A stretch of 64,000 bases of DNA, from contig NZ_CP034689.1 of the NCBI RefSeq assembly GCF_003994415.1, positions 3,038,001 to 3,102,000 of the forward strand. Direction: 5' to 3'. The stretch comes from Achromobacter spanius (lineage in GTDB: Bacteria > Pseudomonadota > Gammaproteobacteria > Burkholderiales > Burkholderiaceae_B). Shown piece after piece: positions 1 through 8,098 of this stretch (position 1 is its first letter; every line of letters begins with the position of its first letter). The translations under genes and the position numbers were made by a program. The notes below the pieces were generated by a model that searched no databases, was not told the DNA's origin, and saw only the letters and a list, made by a program, of their open reading frames with translations.

Positions 1-86
1 GCGCGTCCATTCTGGGCCTGTACCCGCCCACCGACCCGGGCACCAAAGACAAATTCGCCGCCTGGCGTAAAGAACAAGGCCGTTGA
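1..86 (+). CDS. 3' end of an unidentified gene
   Basis: The frame starting at base 3 is open from the window edge and ends at a TGA at 84-86. It encodes the last 27 residues of a protein whose start lies outside the window, ending in KFAAWRKEQGR. The tail is hydrophilic and basic and I do not recognise it. It lies 69 bp upstream of a Bug-type binding protein on the same strand, so it may belong to the same catabolic transcription unit. Confidence 0.55.
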   Translation, partial: ASILGLYPPTDPGTKDKFAAWRKEQGR

Positions 87-155
87 GCTTTGCCGCCGGC
101 CGCCCGGCCGGCGTTCCATACCAATAAGTCTATAAATCAAGGCAGGAGACAATCC

Positions 156-1142
156 ATGAATACGCAACGACGCAGCGCGTTGGGCGCGCTGCTGGCCGGC
201 GCCCTGTTTGCGCTGGCCATGCCCGCCAGCGCCGCCGACTGGCCCGCGCAAAAGCCTATTTCCTATGTGGTCCCGTTCACTGTGGGCGGTTCCACCGACG
301 TGGTCGGCCGCGTGTTGGCCCAGAAGCTGGCTGACCGCCTGCACCAGAACGTCATCGTTGAAAACAAGCCCGGCGCGGCCGGTGGTATCGGCGCCACCTA
401 CGTGGCCAAGGCCGCGCCCGACGGCTACACCTTGTTTGGCGGCACCATCAGCACGCACGCCATCAACGCCAGCCTGTACAAGAACCTGAAGTACGACCCG
501 GTCAAGGACTTCGAGCCGGTGTCGTTGATTGCCTACCTGCCCAACGTGCTGCTGGTGGACCCGAACCTGGGCGTGAACTCCGTGGCCGACCTGATCGCGC
601 TGCTCAAGCGCGACCCCAACAAACGCACCTTCGCCTCGTCTGGCGCGGGCACGTCCACGCACCTGGCCGGTGAATTGTTTTCCAGCATGATCGGCGTGCC
701 GCTCACGCACGTGCCGTACAAGGGCACACCGCCCGCCATGGTGGACGTGTCGTCCGGCGCGGTGACCTTCATGTTCGACCAGATGACGGCCGCGCTGCCG
801 CTGCTGCAAACCGGCAAGCTGAAACTGCTGGCCGTCACCTCCAAAGACCGCATTGCGCTGGCGCCCGATGTGCCCACCATGCAGGAAGCCGGCGTGCCGG
901 GCTTCCAGATGGCGTCCTGGCAGGCTGTCTACGCGCCCAAGGGCACGCCCAAGCCGATCCTGGACAAGCTGGCGGCGGAAATTGCCCTGATCCTGAAAGA
1001 GCCGGACGTGCAGGAAAAGCTGGGCAAGACCATGGGCATGCAGCTTGTGGGCAGCACGCCCGATCAACTGCGCGCGCTGATGGCCACGGAAATTCCGCGT
1101 TGGGCGGAAGTGGTGAAAAAGTCCGGGGCGACGGTGGAGTGA
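156..1142 (+). CDS. Bug/TctC family tripartite tricarboxylate transporter substrate-binding protein
   Basis: This 328-residue periplasmic binding protein has a clear signal peptide (MNTQRRSALGALLAGALFAL, cleaved after AMPASA). Family landmarks follow in order: the YVVPFTVGGSTDVVGR ligand loop near the mature N-terminus, VIVENKPGAAGGIGA, PDGYTLF, GELFSSMIGV, HVPYKG and LAPDVPTMQEAGVPGF. Bug proteins bind small carboxylates in the periplasm; in this bacterial group most are orphans with no TctAB permease beside them, as here. I chose the ATG at 156 over the in-frame start at 90 because AGGAGA lies 6-7 bases before it and the signal peptide begins there. The ligand is unknown. It converges with another Bug gene across a shared terminator. 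Confidence 0.93.
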   Translation: MNTQRRSALGALLAGALFALAMPASAADWPAQKPISYVVPFTVGGSTDVVGRVLAQKLADRLHQNVIVENKPGAAGGIGATYVAKAAPDGYTLFGGTISTHAINASLYKNLKYDPVKDFEPVSLIAYLPNVLLVDPNLGVNSVADLIALLKRDPNKRTFASSGAGTSTHLAGELFSSMIGVPLTHVPYKGTPPAMVDVSSGAVTFMFDQMTAALPLLQTGKLKLLAVTSKDRIALAPDVPTMQEAGVPGFQMASWQAVYAPKGTPKPILDKLAAEIALILKEPDVQEKLGKTMGMQLVGSTPDQLRALMATEIPRWAEVVKKSGATVE

Positions 1143-1189
1143 TCCACGGGGAATGACCCACTGTGCAATGACTTCTGCTTAAGGCTGGC

Positions 1190-1228
1190 AAAACGCCCAC
1201 GTGCACGCAAGTGCGACGTGGGCGTTTT
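1190..1228. terminator. Bidirectional hairpin terminator between convergent Bug genes
   Basis: A perfect 13-bp inverted repeat, AAAACGCCCACGT (1190-1202) and ACGTGGGCGTTTT (1216-1228), encloses a 13-base loop that can itself fold. The arms end in A4 and T4, so the hairpin works as an intrinsic terminator in both directions. It sits between the stop codons of two converging genes. Confidence 0.85.
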
Positions 1229-1246
1229 ACATGGGGGTGCAAAGTC

Positions 1247-2233
1247 TTAGTTGACCTTGATGTTCCGTTCCTTCACCAGCGTCTTCCACTGCGCCGTTTC
1301 CTTGGCCAGATGGTCGCGCAGCGCCTCGGGCGAACCGCCGATGGATTCCGCGCCAATCGAATCCAGCGTGGCCCGGACCTTGGGTTCGGCCAGCGCAACG
1401 CGCATGGCTTCGTTCAGCTTGGCCACCACTTCCGGCGGCGTGCCGGCGGGGGCGAAGGCGGCAAACCAGGGCATCAGTTCATAGCCCGGCACGCCCGCTT
1501 CCTGCATCGTCGGCACGTCGGGCAGGGCGGCGGAGCGCTTGGCGGTGGTCACGCCCAACGCGCGCAGCTTGCCCGTGGCAATGTGCGGCTTGGCCGACGT
1601 GATGCTGTCGAACATGTAGTCCACTTGGCCGCCCAAAAGGTCGGCCACGGCGGGGCCGCTGCCTTTGTAGGGCACGTGCAGCATCTCGACACCCGTCATC
1701 GACACGAACAATTCGCCCGCCAGGTGGATGGACGTGCCGACGCCGGCCGAGGCGTAGGTGTAGTGATTGGGCTGGGCCTTGGCCTTGGCGATGACGTCCG
1801 CCACGCTGGTGGCGCCGGTGCGCTCGGGGTTGGTGACCAGCACGTTGGGCACCACGGCCAGCAGCGAGATCGGGGCGAAGTCCTTGATGGGGTCGTAATT
1901 CAGGTCGGTGTACAAGGCCGGGTTCACGGCCATGCCGTTGGCCACGATCAGGATGGTGTAGCCGTCAGGCTTGGAACGCGCCACGCCGGCCGCGCCGATG
2001 TTGCCGCCCGCGCCCGCGCGGTTTTCCACGATGAACGTGGTGTTGAGCTGCTTGCCCATCGATTCGCTCAGCGTGCGGGCGATGCTGTCCATGGCGCCGC
2101 CGGGCGGGAAGGGCACGACCCACTTGACCGGGCGGTCGGGGTAGCTATCGGCCAGCGCGGCGGACGTGCCGCCCAGCAAGGACAGGGCCAGGATGGCGCG
2201 GGCAAAGGGTTTGATTACATGGCGCAGGCGCAT
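1247..2233 (-). CDS. Bug/TctC family substrate-binding protein
   Basis: This 328-residue exported protein has a signal peptide (MRLRHVIKPFARAILALSLL, cleavage after ALA before DSYPDRPV). It carries the Bug landmarks VVPFPPGGAMDSIAR, VENRAGAGGNIGA, PDGYTI, GELFVSMTGV, HVPYKGSGPAV and LPDVPTMQEAGVPGYE. It should bind a small organic acid in the periplasm. It lies 152 bp downstream of, and codirectional with, a muconate cycloisomerase gene, so the ligand may be an aromatic acid or a ring-cleavage product; that is inference from position. No permease subunits are adjacent. Confidence 0.93.
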   Translation of the reverse strand: MRLRHVIKPFARAILALSLLGGTSAALADSYPDRPVKWVVPFPPGGAMDSIARTLSESMGKQLNTTFIVENRAGAGGNIGAAGVARSKPDGYTILIVANGMAVNPALYTDLNYDPIKDFAPISLLAVVPNVLVTNPERTGATSVADVIAKAKAQPNHYTYASAGVGTSIHLAGELFVSMTGVEMLHVPYKGSGPAVADLLGGQVDYMFDSITSAKPHIATGKLRALGVTTAKRSAALPDVPTMQEAGVPGYELMPWFAAFAPAGTPPEVVAKLNEAMRVALAEPKVRATLDSIGAESIGGSPEALRDHLAKETAQWKTLVKERNIKVN

Positions 2234-2385
2234 GGTTGTCTCCGTGGTGCTTGATGGTTGGTGGGCGCGCTCTTGGCGGCGCGGGCCCGTCTTGCCGGGT
2301 ATGAAAGCGTTATCCGTTAACGGTGCTTGGCGTTCGTCAGTGTTTGGTGGTGGTCGATCGTGTTTGATAGGGGGGGCAGCCGCGC

Positions 2386-3510
2386 TTAGCGGTCGCGGCG
2401 GTAGAAATTCAATTTGTCTTCGTCCAGCGTCAACCCCAGGCCGGGGCCGTCGGGCAGTTCCAGTTCAAAGTCGGCGTAGCGCGGCGGATTCGCCACGATG
2501 TCGTCCTTCAGCAGCAGCGGGCCGAACAGTTCCGTGCCCCACGACAGGCGGGGCAGGCAGGCAAAGCCGTGCGCCGACGCGATGGACCCCACCGAGCCTT
2601 CCAGCATGGTGCCGCCATACAGCGACATGCCCGCCGCGTCGCCCACGGCCGCCGTGCGCAGCATTTCATACAAGCCGCCGGACTTGGCGATCTTCAAGGC
2701 CAGCACATCGGCCGCGCCCTGGCGCGCGATCTCCAGCGCGTCTTCCGGGCCGTTGACGGCTTCGTCCGCCATGATGGGCACCACGAAGCGCGCCGCCAGC
2801 CGCGCCATGCCGGCCAGGTTGGCGCGCGGAATGGGTTGTTCGATCAGGTCCACGCCCGCCGCTTCCAGCCGGGCGATGGCGCCGGCAGCATCCGCTTCGT
2901 TCCAGGCCTGGTTCACGTCTACCGTGACGCGGGCGCGGTCGCCCAGCGCCTGCTTGATGCGCGACACGTGCGCCACGTCTTCCGACACGGCGCGGCGTCC
3001 CACCTTCAGCTTGAAGGTGTTGTGGCGGCGGCTTTGCAACAGCGATTCGGCTTCTTCGATATCGCGCGCGGTGTCGCCGCTGGCCAAGGTCCACAACACG
3101 GGCAGGCGCTTGCGTACCGCGCCGCCCAGCAAGGTGGACACCGGCACGTTCAGGCGCTTGCCTTGCGCGTCCAGCAGCGCGGTTTCCAATGCCGACTTGG
3201 CGAAGCGATTGCCGCGCGCCACCTTGTCCAGCCGCTGCATGGCGGCGTGGATATTGGTGGCGTCACCGCCCGCCAGCGCGGGCGCCAGATAGGTATCGAT
3301 GGCCAGTTTGATGCCCTCGGGGCTTTCTTCTCCGTAGGACAGACCGCCGATGGTGGTGGCCTCGCCTATGCCTTCGATGCCGTCGCTGCACGTCAGCCGC
3401 ACAATCACCAGCGTCTGGCGCTGCATGACCGCCATGGCCAGTTGATGGGCGCGGATGGTGGGCAGGTCCACCAGAATGGCCTGGACCGAGAGAATGCTTA
3501 CCGGATTCAT
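2386..3510 (-). CDS. catB: Muconate cycloisomerase (CatB type), enolase superfamily
   Basis: This 374-residue enzyme interconverts cis,cis-muconate and muconolactone in the catechol branch of the beta-ketoadipate pathway. Visible features are VDLPTIRAHQLAM near the N-terminus, the 20s-loop segment IGEATTIGG, the acid/base lysines K167 and K169 in FKLKVG, metal ligands D198 (VDVN), E224 (IEQP) and D249 (MADE), K273 in LKIAKSGG, and LYGGTMLEGSVG. These match Pseudomonas CatB closely rather than generic mandelate racemase-like proteins. The ATG at 3510 begins the conserved part; an in-frame start at 3591 would run through the promoter region. Neither catA nor catC is adjacent. A divergent CatM/BenM-like regulator begins 107 bp away and a Bug gene follows. 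Confidence 0.86.
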   Translation of the reverse strand: MNPVSILSVQAILVDLPTIRAHQLAMAVMQRQTLVIVRLTCSDGIEGIGEATTIGGLSYGEESPEGIKLAIDTYLAPALAGGDATNIHAAMQRLDKVARGNRFAKSALETALLDAQGKRLNVPVSTLLGGAVRKRLPVLWTLASGDTARDIEEAESLLQSRRHNTFKLKVGRRAVSEDVAHVSRIKQALGDRARVTVDVNQAWNEADAAGAIARLEAAGVDLIEQPIPRANLAGMARLAARFVVPIMADEAVNGPEDALEIARQGAADVLALKIAKSGGLYEMLRTAAVGDAAGMSLYGGTMLEGSVGSIASAHGFACLPRLSWGTELFGPLLLKDDIVANPPRYADFELELPDGPGLGLTLDEDKLNFYRRDR

Positions 3511-3530
3511 ACTTTTACTGCCAAGGGTTG

Positions 3531-3606
3531 AGCACAAACCGCAGTATGGCTTGTGCTTTCCGCGCCAGTCCAAGACTATATGGGTTTCCATTAATACCTT
3601 TAAGGT
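3531..3606. promoter_or_regulatory. Candidate LysR operators between catB and its divergent regulator
   Basis: The 107-bp divergent spacer contains two dyads. AGCACAA (3531-3537) repeats inverted as TTGTGCT (3551-3557) with a 13-base spacer. Next to the regulator start is ATACCTTTAAGGTCT (3594-3608), which contains the palindrome ACCTT-T-AAGGT (3596-3606) and resembles the ATAC-N7-GTAT box known for CatM/BenM proteins, with one arm degenerate. I see no good sigma-70 hexamers. Assignment to the regulator at 3618 is inference. Confidence 0.45.
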
Positions 3607-3617
3607 CTAGGTCAGCC

Positions 3618-4517
3618 ATGGAACTCAGGCACCTCCGGTATTTCCAGGCGGTAGCGGAAGAGGGCAGTTTCACGCGCGCCGCCGTCCGCCTGCACATCGC
3701 CCAGCCGCCGCTCAGCCGCCAGATTCGCCAGCTTGAGGACGAGCTGGGCGTGCTGCTGTTTGAACGCACGACGCGCGCGCTGCGCCTGACCGAGGCCGGG
3801 CGCTTTCTGTTGGAGCAGTCGCGCCTGCTGACCGCTCGGCTGGAAGAGGTGCTGGAAGGCACGCGCCGGCTGGGGCAGACTCAGCGGCGCTGGTTCGGCA
3901 TTGGTTTCGTGCCGTCCACGCTATATGGATTCGTGCCGGAATTGATCCGGCAACTGCGCAGTGCCGACCCGCAAGTGGAAGTAGGGCTGATGGAAATGAC
4001 GACCTTGCCGCAGCTGGAGGCGCTGAAGGCCGGTCGCATCGACCTGGGCATCGGTCGGATCCTGCTGGACGACCCGGCCATTGAACGGCGGGTGCTGATG
4101 ACGGAGGCCCTGGTGGCCGCCGTGCCCCTGCACCACCCCTTGGCGGGCGCGCCCAGCGTGTCGGTGGCGCGCCTGGCGCAAGAGCCCTTTGTGCTGTATC
4201 CGGCGCGGCCCCGGCCCAACTTCGCGGACCACGTGCTGGGGCTGTTCCGCGCGGCCGGTCATTCGCTGCAAGTGGTGCAAGAGGCCAATGAATTGCAGAC
4301 GGCAATTGGGCTGGTCGCGGCGGGCTTGGGGGTAACGGTGGTGCCGGCATCCGTGCAGCGCTTGCAGCGTCAGGACGTGGCGCATGTGCCGATCGAGGGC
4401 GATGGCTTTGTGTCGCCGGTAATTGCCAGCTATCGCAAGGACGACGGGTCGGAATTCCTGGCGCGCGCGCTGAGCCTGGCGCAAACCTTGGCATCCCGCA
4501 GCGAAACGCCCGCCTGA
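3618..4517 (+). CDS. LysR family regulator, CatM/BenM-like
   Basis: This 299-residue LysR transcription factor has an N-terminal winged helix-turn-helix (MELRHLRYFQAVAEEGSFTR, then AQPPLSRQIRQLEDELGVLLFERTTR) and a C-terminal periplasmic-binding-like effector domain. The MELRHLRYF start and the IAQPPLSRQI helix are typical of the CatR/CatM/BenM group, which senses cis,cis-muconate or benzoate. It is transcribed divergently from catB, the classic arrangement for that regulon. The ATG at 3618 is used because the family begins there; the in-frame upstream extension crosses the candidate operator. Confidence 0.86.
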   Translation: MELRHLRYFQAVAEEGSFTRAAVRLHIAQPPLSRQIRQLEDELGVLLFERTTRALRLTEAGRFLLEQSRLLTARLEEVLEGTRRLGQTQRRWFGIGFVPSTLYGFVPELIRQLRSADPQVEVGLMEMTTLPQLEALKAGRIDLGIGRILLDDPAIERRVLMTEALVAAVPLHHPLAGAPSVSVARLAQEPFVLYPARPRPNFADHVLGLFRAAGHSLQVVQEANELQTAIGLVAAGLGVTVVPASVQRLQRQDVAHVPIEGDGFVSPVIASYRKDDGSEFLARALSLAQTLASRSETPA

Positions 4518-4522
4518 CCCCT

Positions 4523-5476
4523 TCAGAAGCTGACCGCCAGCCCCACCGAAAACCCCGACACATTGGTGCCGAACACATAACGGCCCACCAGCCGCGTGCG
4601 GGTGATGATGACGTCGTAGGCGCTGGAATCCAGTTCCAGGCCCGCGCCCACGGACGTCAGGCGGTCAAAGCCCAGCACGCCGCGCTGGTCGCCCAGGAAT
4701 TCGGAGTGCGTCAGTTCCAGCACATAGCGCAGCGGCCGTTGCAGCAGCACGATGCCCGTGGGCGCCCGGTAGCGCGCCCACAGGTTGGCCGATTGCGCGG
4801 TGGCGTTGCCCTGTACGGCGGCAGAACTGGAGAAGCTCTTCAGGCGAATGTCCGAATAGCGCAGTTCCACGTCCACTTCGTAGCCGGGCCGGTAGTGCTC
4901 GTAATCCAGCATCAGCGATCCGCCCAGGCCGTAGGCGTTCAAGGACCCACGGTCCAGGAAATCAACGTCGGTGCCGGTCTGCCGCCCCACATACCAGCTT
5001 GCGGCGCGCAGGTCGCTGGTGACGTTGCCTAGCGCCACGTTGAAGATGGGACGCAGCTTCAGTTCATCGGTCAGCTTGAAGTCCCAGCCGATGCCGCCGG
5101 TGGCCGACAGGCTGTTCCATTTGGTGGGAATGCTGCGGCTTTCTGCGCCTTGCGTAGCCACAAAGGTGGGGTCGTAGCGGCTGCCGGCCAACACGCCTTC
5201 CAGGTAGATGGGCACCGAATCCGAAATGGTGTCGCCGCCGCCCAACTGCGTCATGAAGAATTCGGTGGACCCCGTTGTGGAACCGCCACCACTGCCGATG
5301 GAAAGCGAACTGGTCGTGATGTCAGGCACGATGGAAAACGACATCAAGGCCAAGACGCCGTTGGCGCGCTTTTGCAGGTCGTCCTGGCTGAGCCGCAGCG
5401 ATTGCGCGTTGGCGTCAGGCAGCACGGCCAGCGCGATCAGCACGGCCACCAAGCTCACTTTCCGTTTTGTCGCCAT
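4523..5476 (-). CDS. Predicted outer-membrane beta-barrel protein, unknown function
   Basis: This 317-residue protein has a signal peptide (MATKRKVSLVAVLIALAVLP, cleavage near DANA-QS). The second half alternates polar and hydrophobic residues as in transmembrane beta strands, with segments such as GGSLMLDYEHYRPGYEVDVELRY and YVLELTHSEFLG, and ends in SF. A C-terminal phenylalanine is the usual BAM recognition signature of outer-membrane proteins. The region around residues 60-75 is rich in Gly, Ser and Thr. It resembles the barrel part of autotransporter-like proteins, but no passenger domain is present. Its stop lies 5 bp from the convergent LysR gene. Function is not recognised. Confidence 0.7.
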   Translation of the reverse strand: MATKRKVSLVAVLIALAVLPDANAQSLRLSQDDLQKRANGVLALMSFSIVPDITTSSLSIGSGGGSTTGSTEFFMTQLGGGDTISDSVPIYLEGVLAGSRYDPTFVATQGAESRSIPTKWNSLSATGGIGWDFKLTDELKLRPIFNVALGNVTSDLRAASWYVGRQTGTDVDFLDRGSLNAYGLGGSLMLDYEHYRPGYEVDVELRYSDIRLKSFSSSAAVQGNATAQSANLWARYRAPTGIVLLQRPLRYVLELTHSEFLGDQRGVLGFDRLTSVGAGLELDSSAYDVIITRTRLVGRYVFGTNVSGFSVGLAVSF

Positions 5477-5705
5477 GTCGATGAGCCGTGTTGACCAGGG
5501 GTCGCAACGCTGGATAGGGCAAGCATGCCTGGCATGGCAGGACGCATCGGGGAGGTGACGCGCTTGCCCGCACCAGGAGGGTATAGAGGCATGCGGCTAG
5601 GTGACCGCCGCGAAAATCAGAATACAGAACTCTTTTTGTTTTTTCCAGACTTTCAGTCCGCGCGTCCAGGATCAAGCCTGGGGTCAGGTCTCGGTCCGAC
5701 CCGGA

Positions 5706-6926
5706 TCAGGCAGCGGCGGACCAGGCCATGCCGGGCTCGGCGCATTCCGGTAACGCCATGTCCGAGTGCCCGGGACCCACCCAGCGCACCCGTTCGCGCG
5801 TGGCGTCAATGCAACCGCCTTGCGCGTACACGCCCTGCGGATCGCGGATGCGCGCCATGCGTAGAAGCACGGCGGCGGTGGCCGCGGGGTCGGCCAAGGT
5901 TTGCCGCACGCGCTCGCGGACGATCTGTTCGTCCATATAGAGCTTGCCCGTGGCGTCGGTGCGCAGGCCATGGCGCCAATGGAAGATCTCCACGCATTTG
6001 GATGTCAATGTGTAGGGCTCGCCGTGTTCCCAGAAATTGTTGAACTGGCCGTTGCCCAGATAAAACACCCACGACCCCTCGTAACCTTCCACGTCGGAGG
6101 ACACGGGGTCGGGGTTGCGGAACCACAGCCGGTCACCCGGCACGTAAAAGCGTTGCGGCAAAGGCGCGTCCAGGGACCCGTATTCGTGCAGGAAGGCTTC
6201 ATGAAAACGGCCGGACATGACGGCGCGGGTTTCCCATTGGCGTTGCAGGCGGCTGGCCAGATCGGGGTTGGCGTGCTGGAGCTCTTGCGCAATGCCCAGC
6301 ACGGTCACGTATTCCGTCGCGCGATAGCACGAGAACGCATACAACTGCCCCGACGCCTCGGGCTGCGTCGCCTTGCGCAAGCCCTCGATCAACGAGCGCC
6401 CCGGCAAGATGGTGAAGCCGCGCGTCTCGTCGTAAGTCCAGTAGTCTTCGGGGCGTTCCGCATGTTCGGTGTCGAACGCCAGCGCCGTCTTGCGGGCGGC
6501 CTGCACGATGTAGCGCCGGATCCGCACGGCCGACGCCAGTTCGGCCACGTTGGGAAAGGTGAACGGTACGGGGCTGGCCAGCATCGCCAGCAGGATTTCG
6601 CGGTCCAGGTCGCCGGTGTCGGTGTCGGGCCGCAAGCCCAACTTTCGCGCCACGTCCGTGGTGTCGTGTTGCGGCAGGAACGTCTGGGCAAAGGCGGCGT
6701 GCAGCCAGGCATGCGCCCCGGCCGTGGCCCCGGCCAGGCCTGCGCAGATGGCCGCCTGGCGCAGCCCGGTCTGCGCCAGAAACTGGTCCAGTTCAGGCAG
6801 TGCTTTGCTTGCATAGTGGGAACCGGGAGAGTCGGGAGACTCGATGCGTATGCCGCCCCGAGGCGGGGGAACCAAAGTTTGCTCAAAAAACCGCATGAAA
6901 GTCCAAGCCGAATAGTGGAACAGCAT
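5706..6926 (-). CDS. Protein with remote similarity to protein-glutamine gamma-glutamyltransferase (Bacillus Tgl)
   Basis: A 406-residue protein without signal peptide or membrane segments. From about residue 118 it aligns by eye with the 245-residue spore transglutaminase Tgl: PVPFTFPNVAELASAVRIRR with PVQFDYHSIAELMFELKLRM; GQLYAFSCYRA (Cys200) with GPFYAFECATA, where Tgl Cys116 is catalytic; and PGDRLWFRNPDP (263-274), then GYEGSWVFYLG, with LGDCLYFKNPEF, then QWRGENVILLG. The catalytic cysteine position is kept. Tgl Glu115 and Glu187 appear replaced by serines, so cross-linking activity is uncertain. About 115 residues precede the aligned part and about 80 follow it. Start is 6926, or 6896 at the internal MRFFEQ; neither has a clear Shine-Dalgarno. 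The similarity is from memory and needs a profile search. Confidence 0.5.
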   Translation of the reverse strand: MLFHYSAWTFMRFFEQTLVPPPRGGIRIESPDSPGSHYASKALPELDQFLAQTGLRQAAICAGLAGATAGAHAWLHAAFAQTFLPQHDTTDVARKLGLRPDTDTGDLDREILLAMLASPVPFTFPNVAELASAVRIRRYIVQAARKTALAFDTEHAERPEDYWTYDETRGFTILPGRSLIEGLRKATQPEASGQLYAFSCYRATEYVTVLGIAQELQHANPDLASRLQRQWETRAVMSGRFHEAFLHEYGSLDAPLPQRFYVPGDRLWFRNPDPVSSDVEGYEGSWVFYLGNGQFNNFWEHGEPYTLTSKCVEIFHWRHGLRTDATGKLYMDEQIVRERVRQTLADPAATAAVLLRMARIRDPQGVYAQGGCIDATRERVRWVGPGHSDMALPECAEPGMAWSAAA

Positions 6927-7017
6927 CCATGTGGAAATTGTAGGCAGGCGGCCTTAATAGCACCTGTACGCAAGCGGTATTTGTGCCTGGACGGGATGGG
7001 CTGCCTGCGCCGTTTGC

Positions 7018-7923
7018 CTATTTGGCGACGTAAACCTGGGAGGCGGCATCAAAGGCATATACGGCTACGTCCGCTGCTCCCAGTTGGCGCGTCTTGTTCG
7101 GCCCGGAAATCGTGGTGCCGCTGGGTTTGACGGTCACCGTGGGCATGTCCTGCCGGCCGTCCTGGGAAAAGACCAGTTCGCCCGTGCTGGACGTGCAGGG
7201 CATGACGTCGCCATCGGCGCAGGCCGCGCTGTTGTCTTCGCCGGTCAGCACGCTACCCACATAGGTCCAGACGTGGCCGTCGATGTCGTTTTTCAAGCGT
7301 TCGGGGTTGAAAACCAGCAGGGCATAGCCGTCGCTGGTGATGCCGTTGTCAAAGTTGGTGGTGGGCACGGCCAGCAGCAGCTTGCCGGCCGGGGTGCGAT
7401 GTTCCCGCGGCTTGCGGCCGGTGTCGACATCTTCGCCGCGCTCGTACGCGCCAAATTCACCGATGGTGGGCTCCATGCCACGGAATTTCCAGGGTGTGTC
7501 GGAGGCCGGGTCGGTCAGGACGAAAGTGGCCTCGGCCAGGTTCACCCGCGTGCCGGGACCAGCTTCGTGTTCCGCTTCGGTCTGAGCGCCCGCCGCCTGG
7601 GTGTAACGGGGGGCGGTCTGCCAGGCGAAGCCGGTGTAATAGTGCGTGCCTTCGGATTCGAACGCATGGCCGAACCAGTAGGTGGCGATGCGGGCATTCT
7701 CGACCTCGACCGTCGTTTCGCCCTTACCGTCAATCTGAAAGAGGGTGTCCATCACCGTGGCGGCGTCGGGCGGCGTGACGGCCGCCGCGGCTTGCCGCGA
7801 GAGGGAGCCGGGCGCGTTGGGCGCGGCGGCGGCGGGCGTCGTGGCCAGGGCGGCAAACGCTACGGCAAGCAGGCTGGCCAAGGTCGCGCGCAGGGTTGGG
7901 GAGGCCTTCAAGGAGGAGGTCAT
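7018..7923 (-). CDS. Secreted hypothetical protein
   Basis: A 301-residue protein with a signal peptide (MTSSLKASPTLRATLASLLA, then hydrophobic residues, cleavage near PAAAA). The mature part is acidic and hydrophilic, with no membrane segment. It has two cysteines close together (SAACADGDVMPCTSS) that could form a disulfide in the periplasm, and motifs such as YWFGHAFESEGTHYYTGFAWQ and GYALLVFNP. I do not recognise the family. The ATG at 7923 is chosen because the signal peptide starts there; the in-frame extension to 8064 is not protein-like. It stands alone between two genes on the same strand. Confidence 0.7.
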   Translation of the reverse strand: MTSSLKASPTLRATLASLLAVAFAALATTPAAAAPNAPGSLSRQAAAAVTPPDAATVMDTLFQIDGKGETTVEVENARIATYWFGHAFESEGTHYYTGFAWQTAPRYTQAAGAQTEAEHEAGPGTRVNLAEATFVLTDPASDTPWKFRGMEPTIGEFGAYERGEDVDTGRKPREHRTPAGKLLLAVPTTNFDNGITSDGYALLVFNPERLKNDIDGHVWTYVGSVLTGEDNSAACADGDVMPCTSSTGELVFSQDGRQDMPTVTVKPSGTTISGPNKTRQLGAADVAVYAFDAASQVYVAK

Positions 7924-8098
7924 AGCGGTTACGTTGTTATGTTGTTTTCGATTTGCAGCGGGCAGTTCGCGCCGATCATCTAGTCGGTGACAAGCGCCTG
8001 GGGCCTGCCGTGCGCTGGCGAGTATATAGGCGTGTGTGTACCAGGGGGCTTCACAATATTTCATGAGTTACAGGGTGCTTGCTGTGGCCCACCCCGCG

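Noticed and set aside
1211..2254. 347-codon plus-strand frame over the second Bug gene
   Set aside because: Antisense shadow; the minus-strand frame has a signal peptide and all Bug motifs.
7018..8064. Longer start at 8064 for the secreted protein
   Set aside because: The extra 47 residues lack protein-like character and would displace the signal peptide from the N-terminus.
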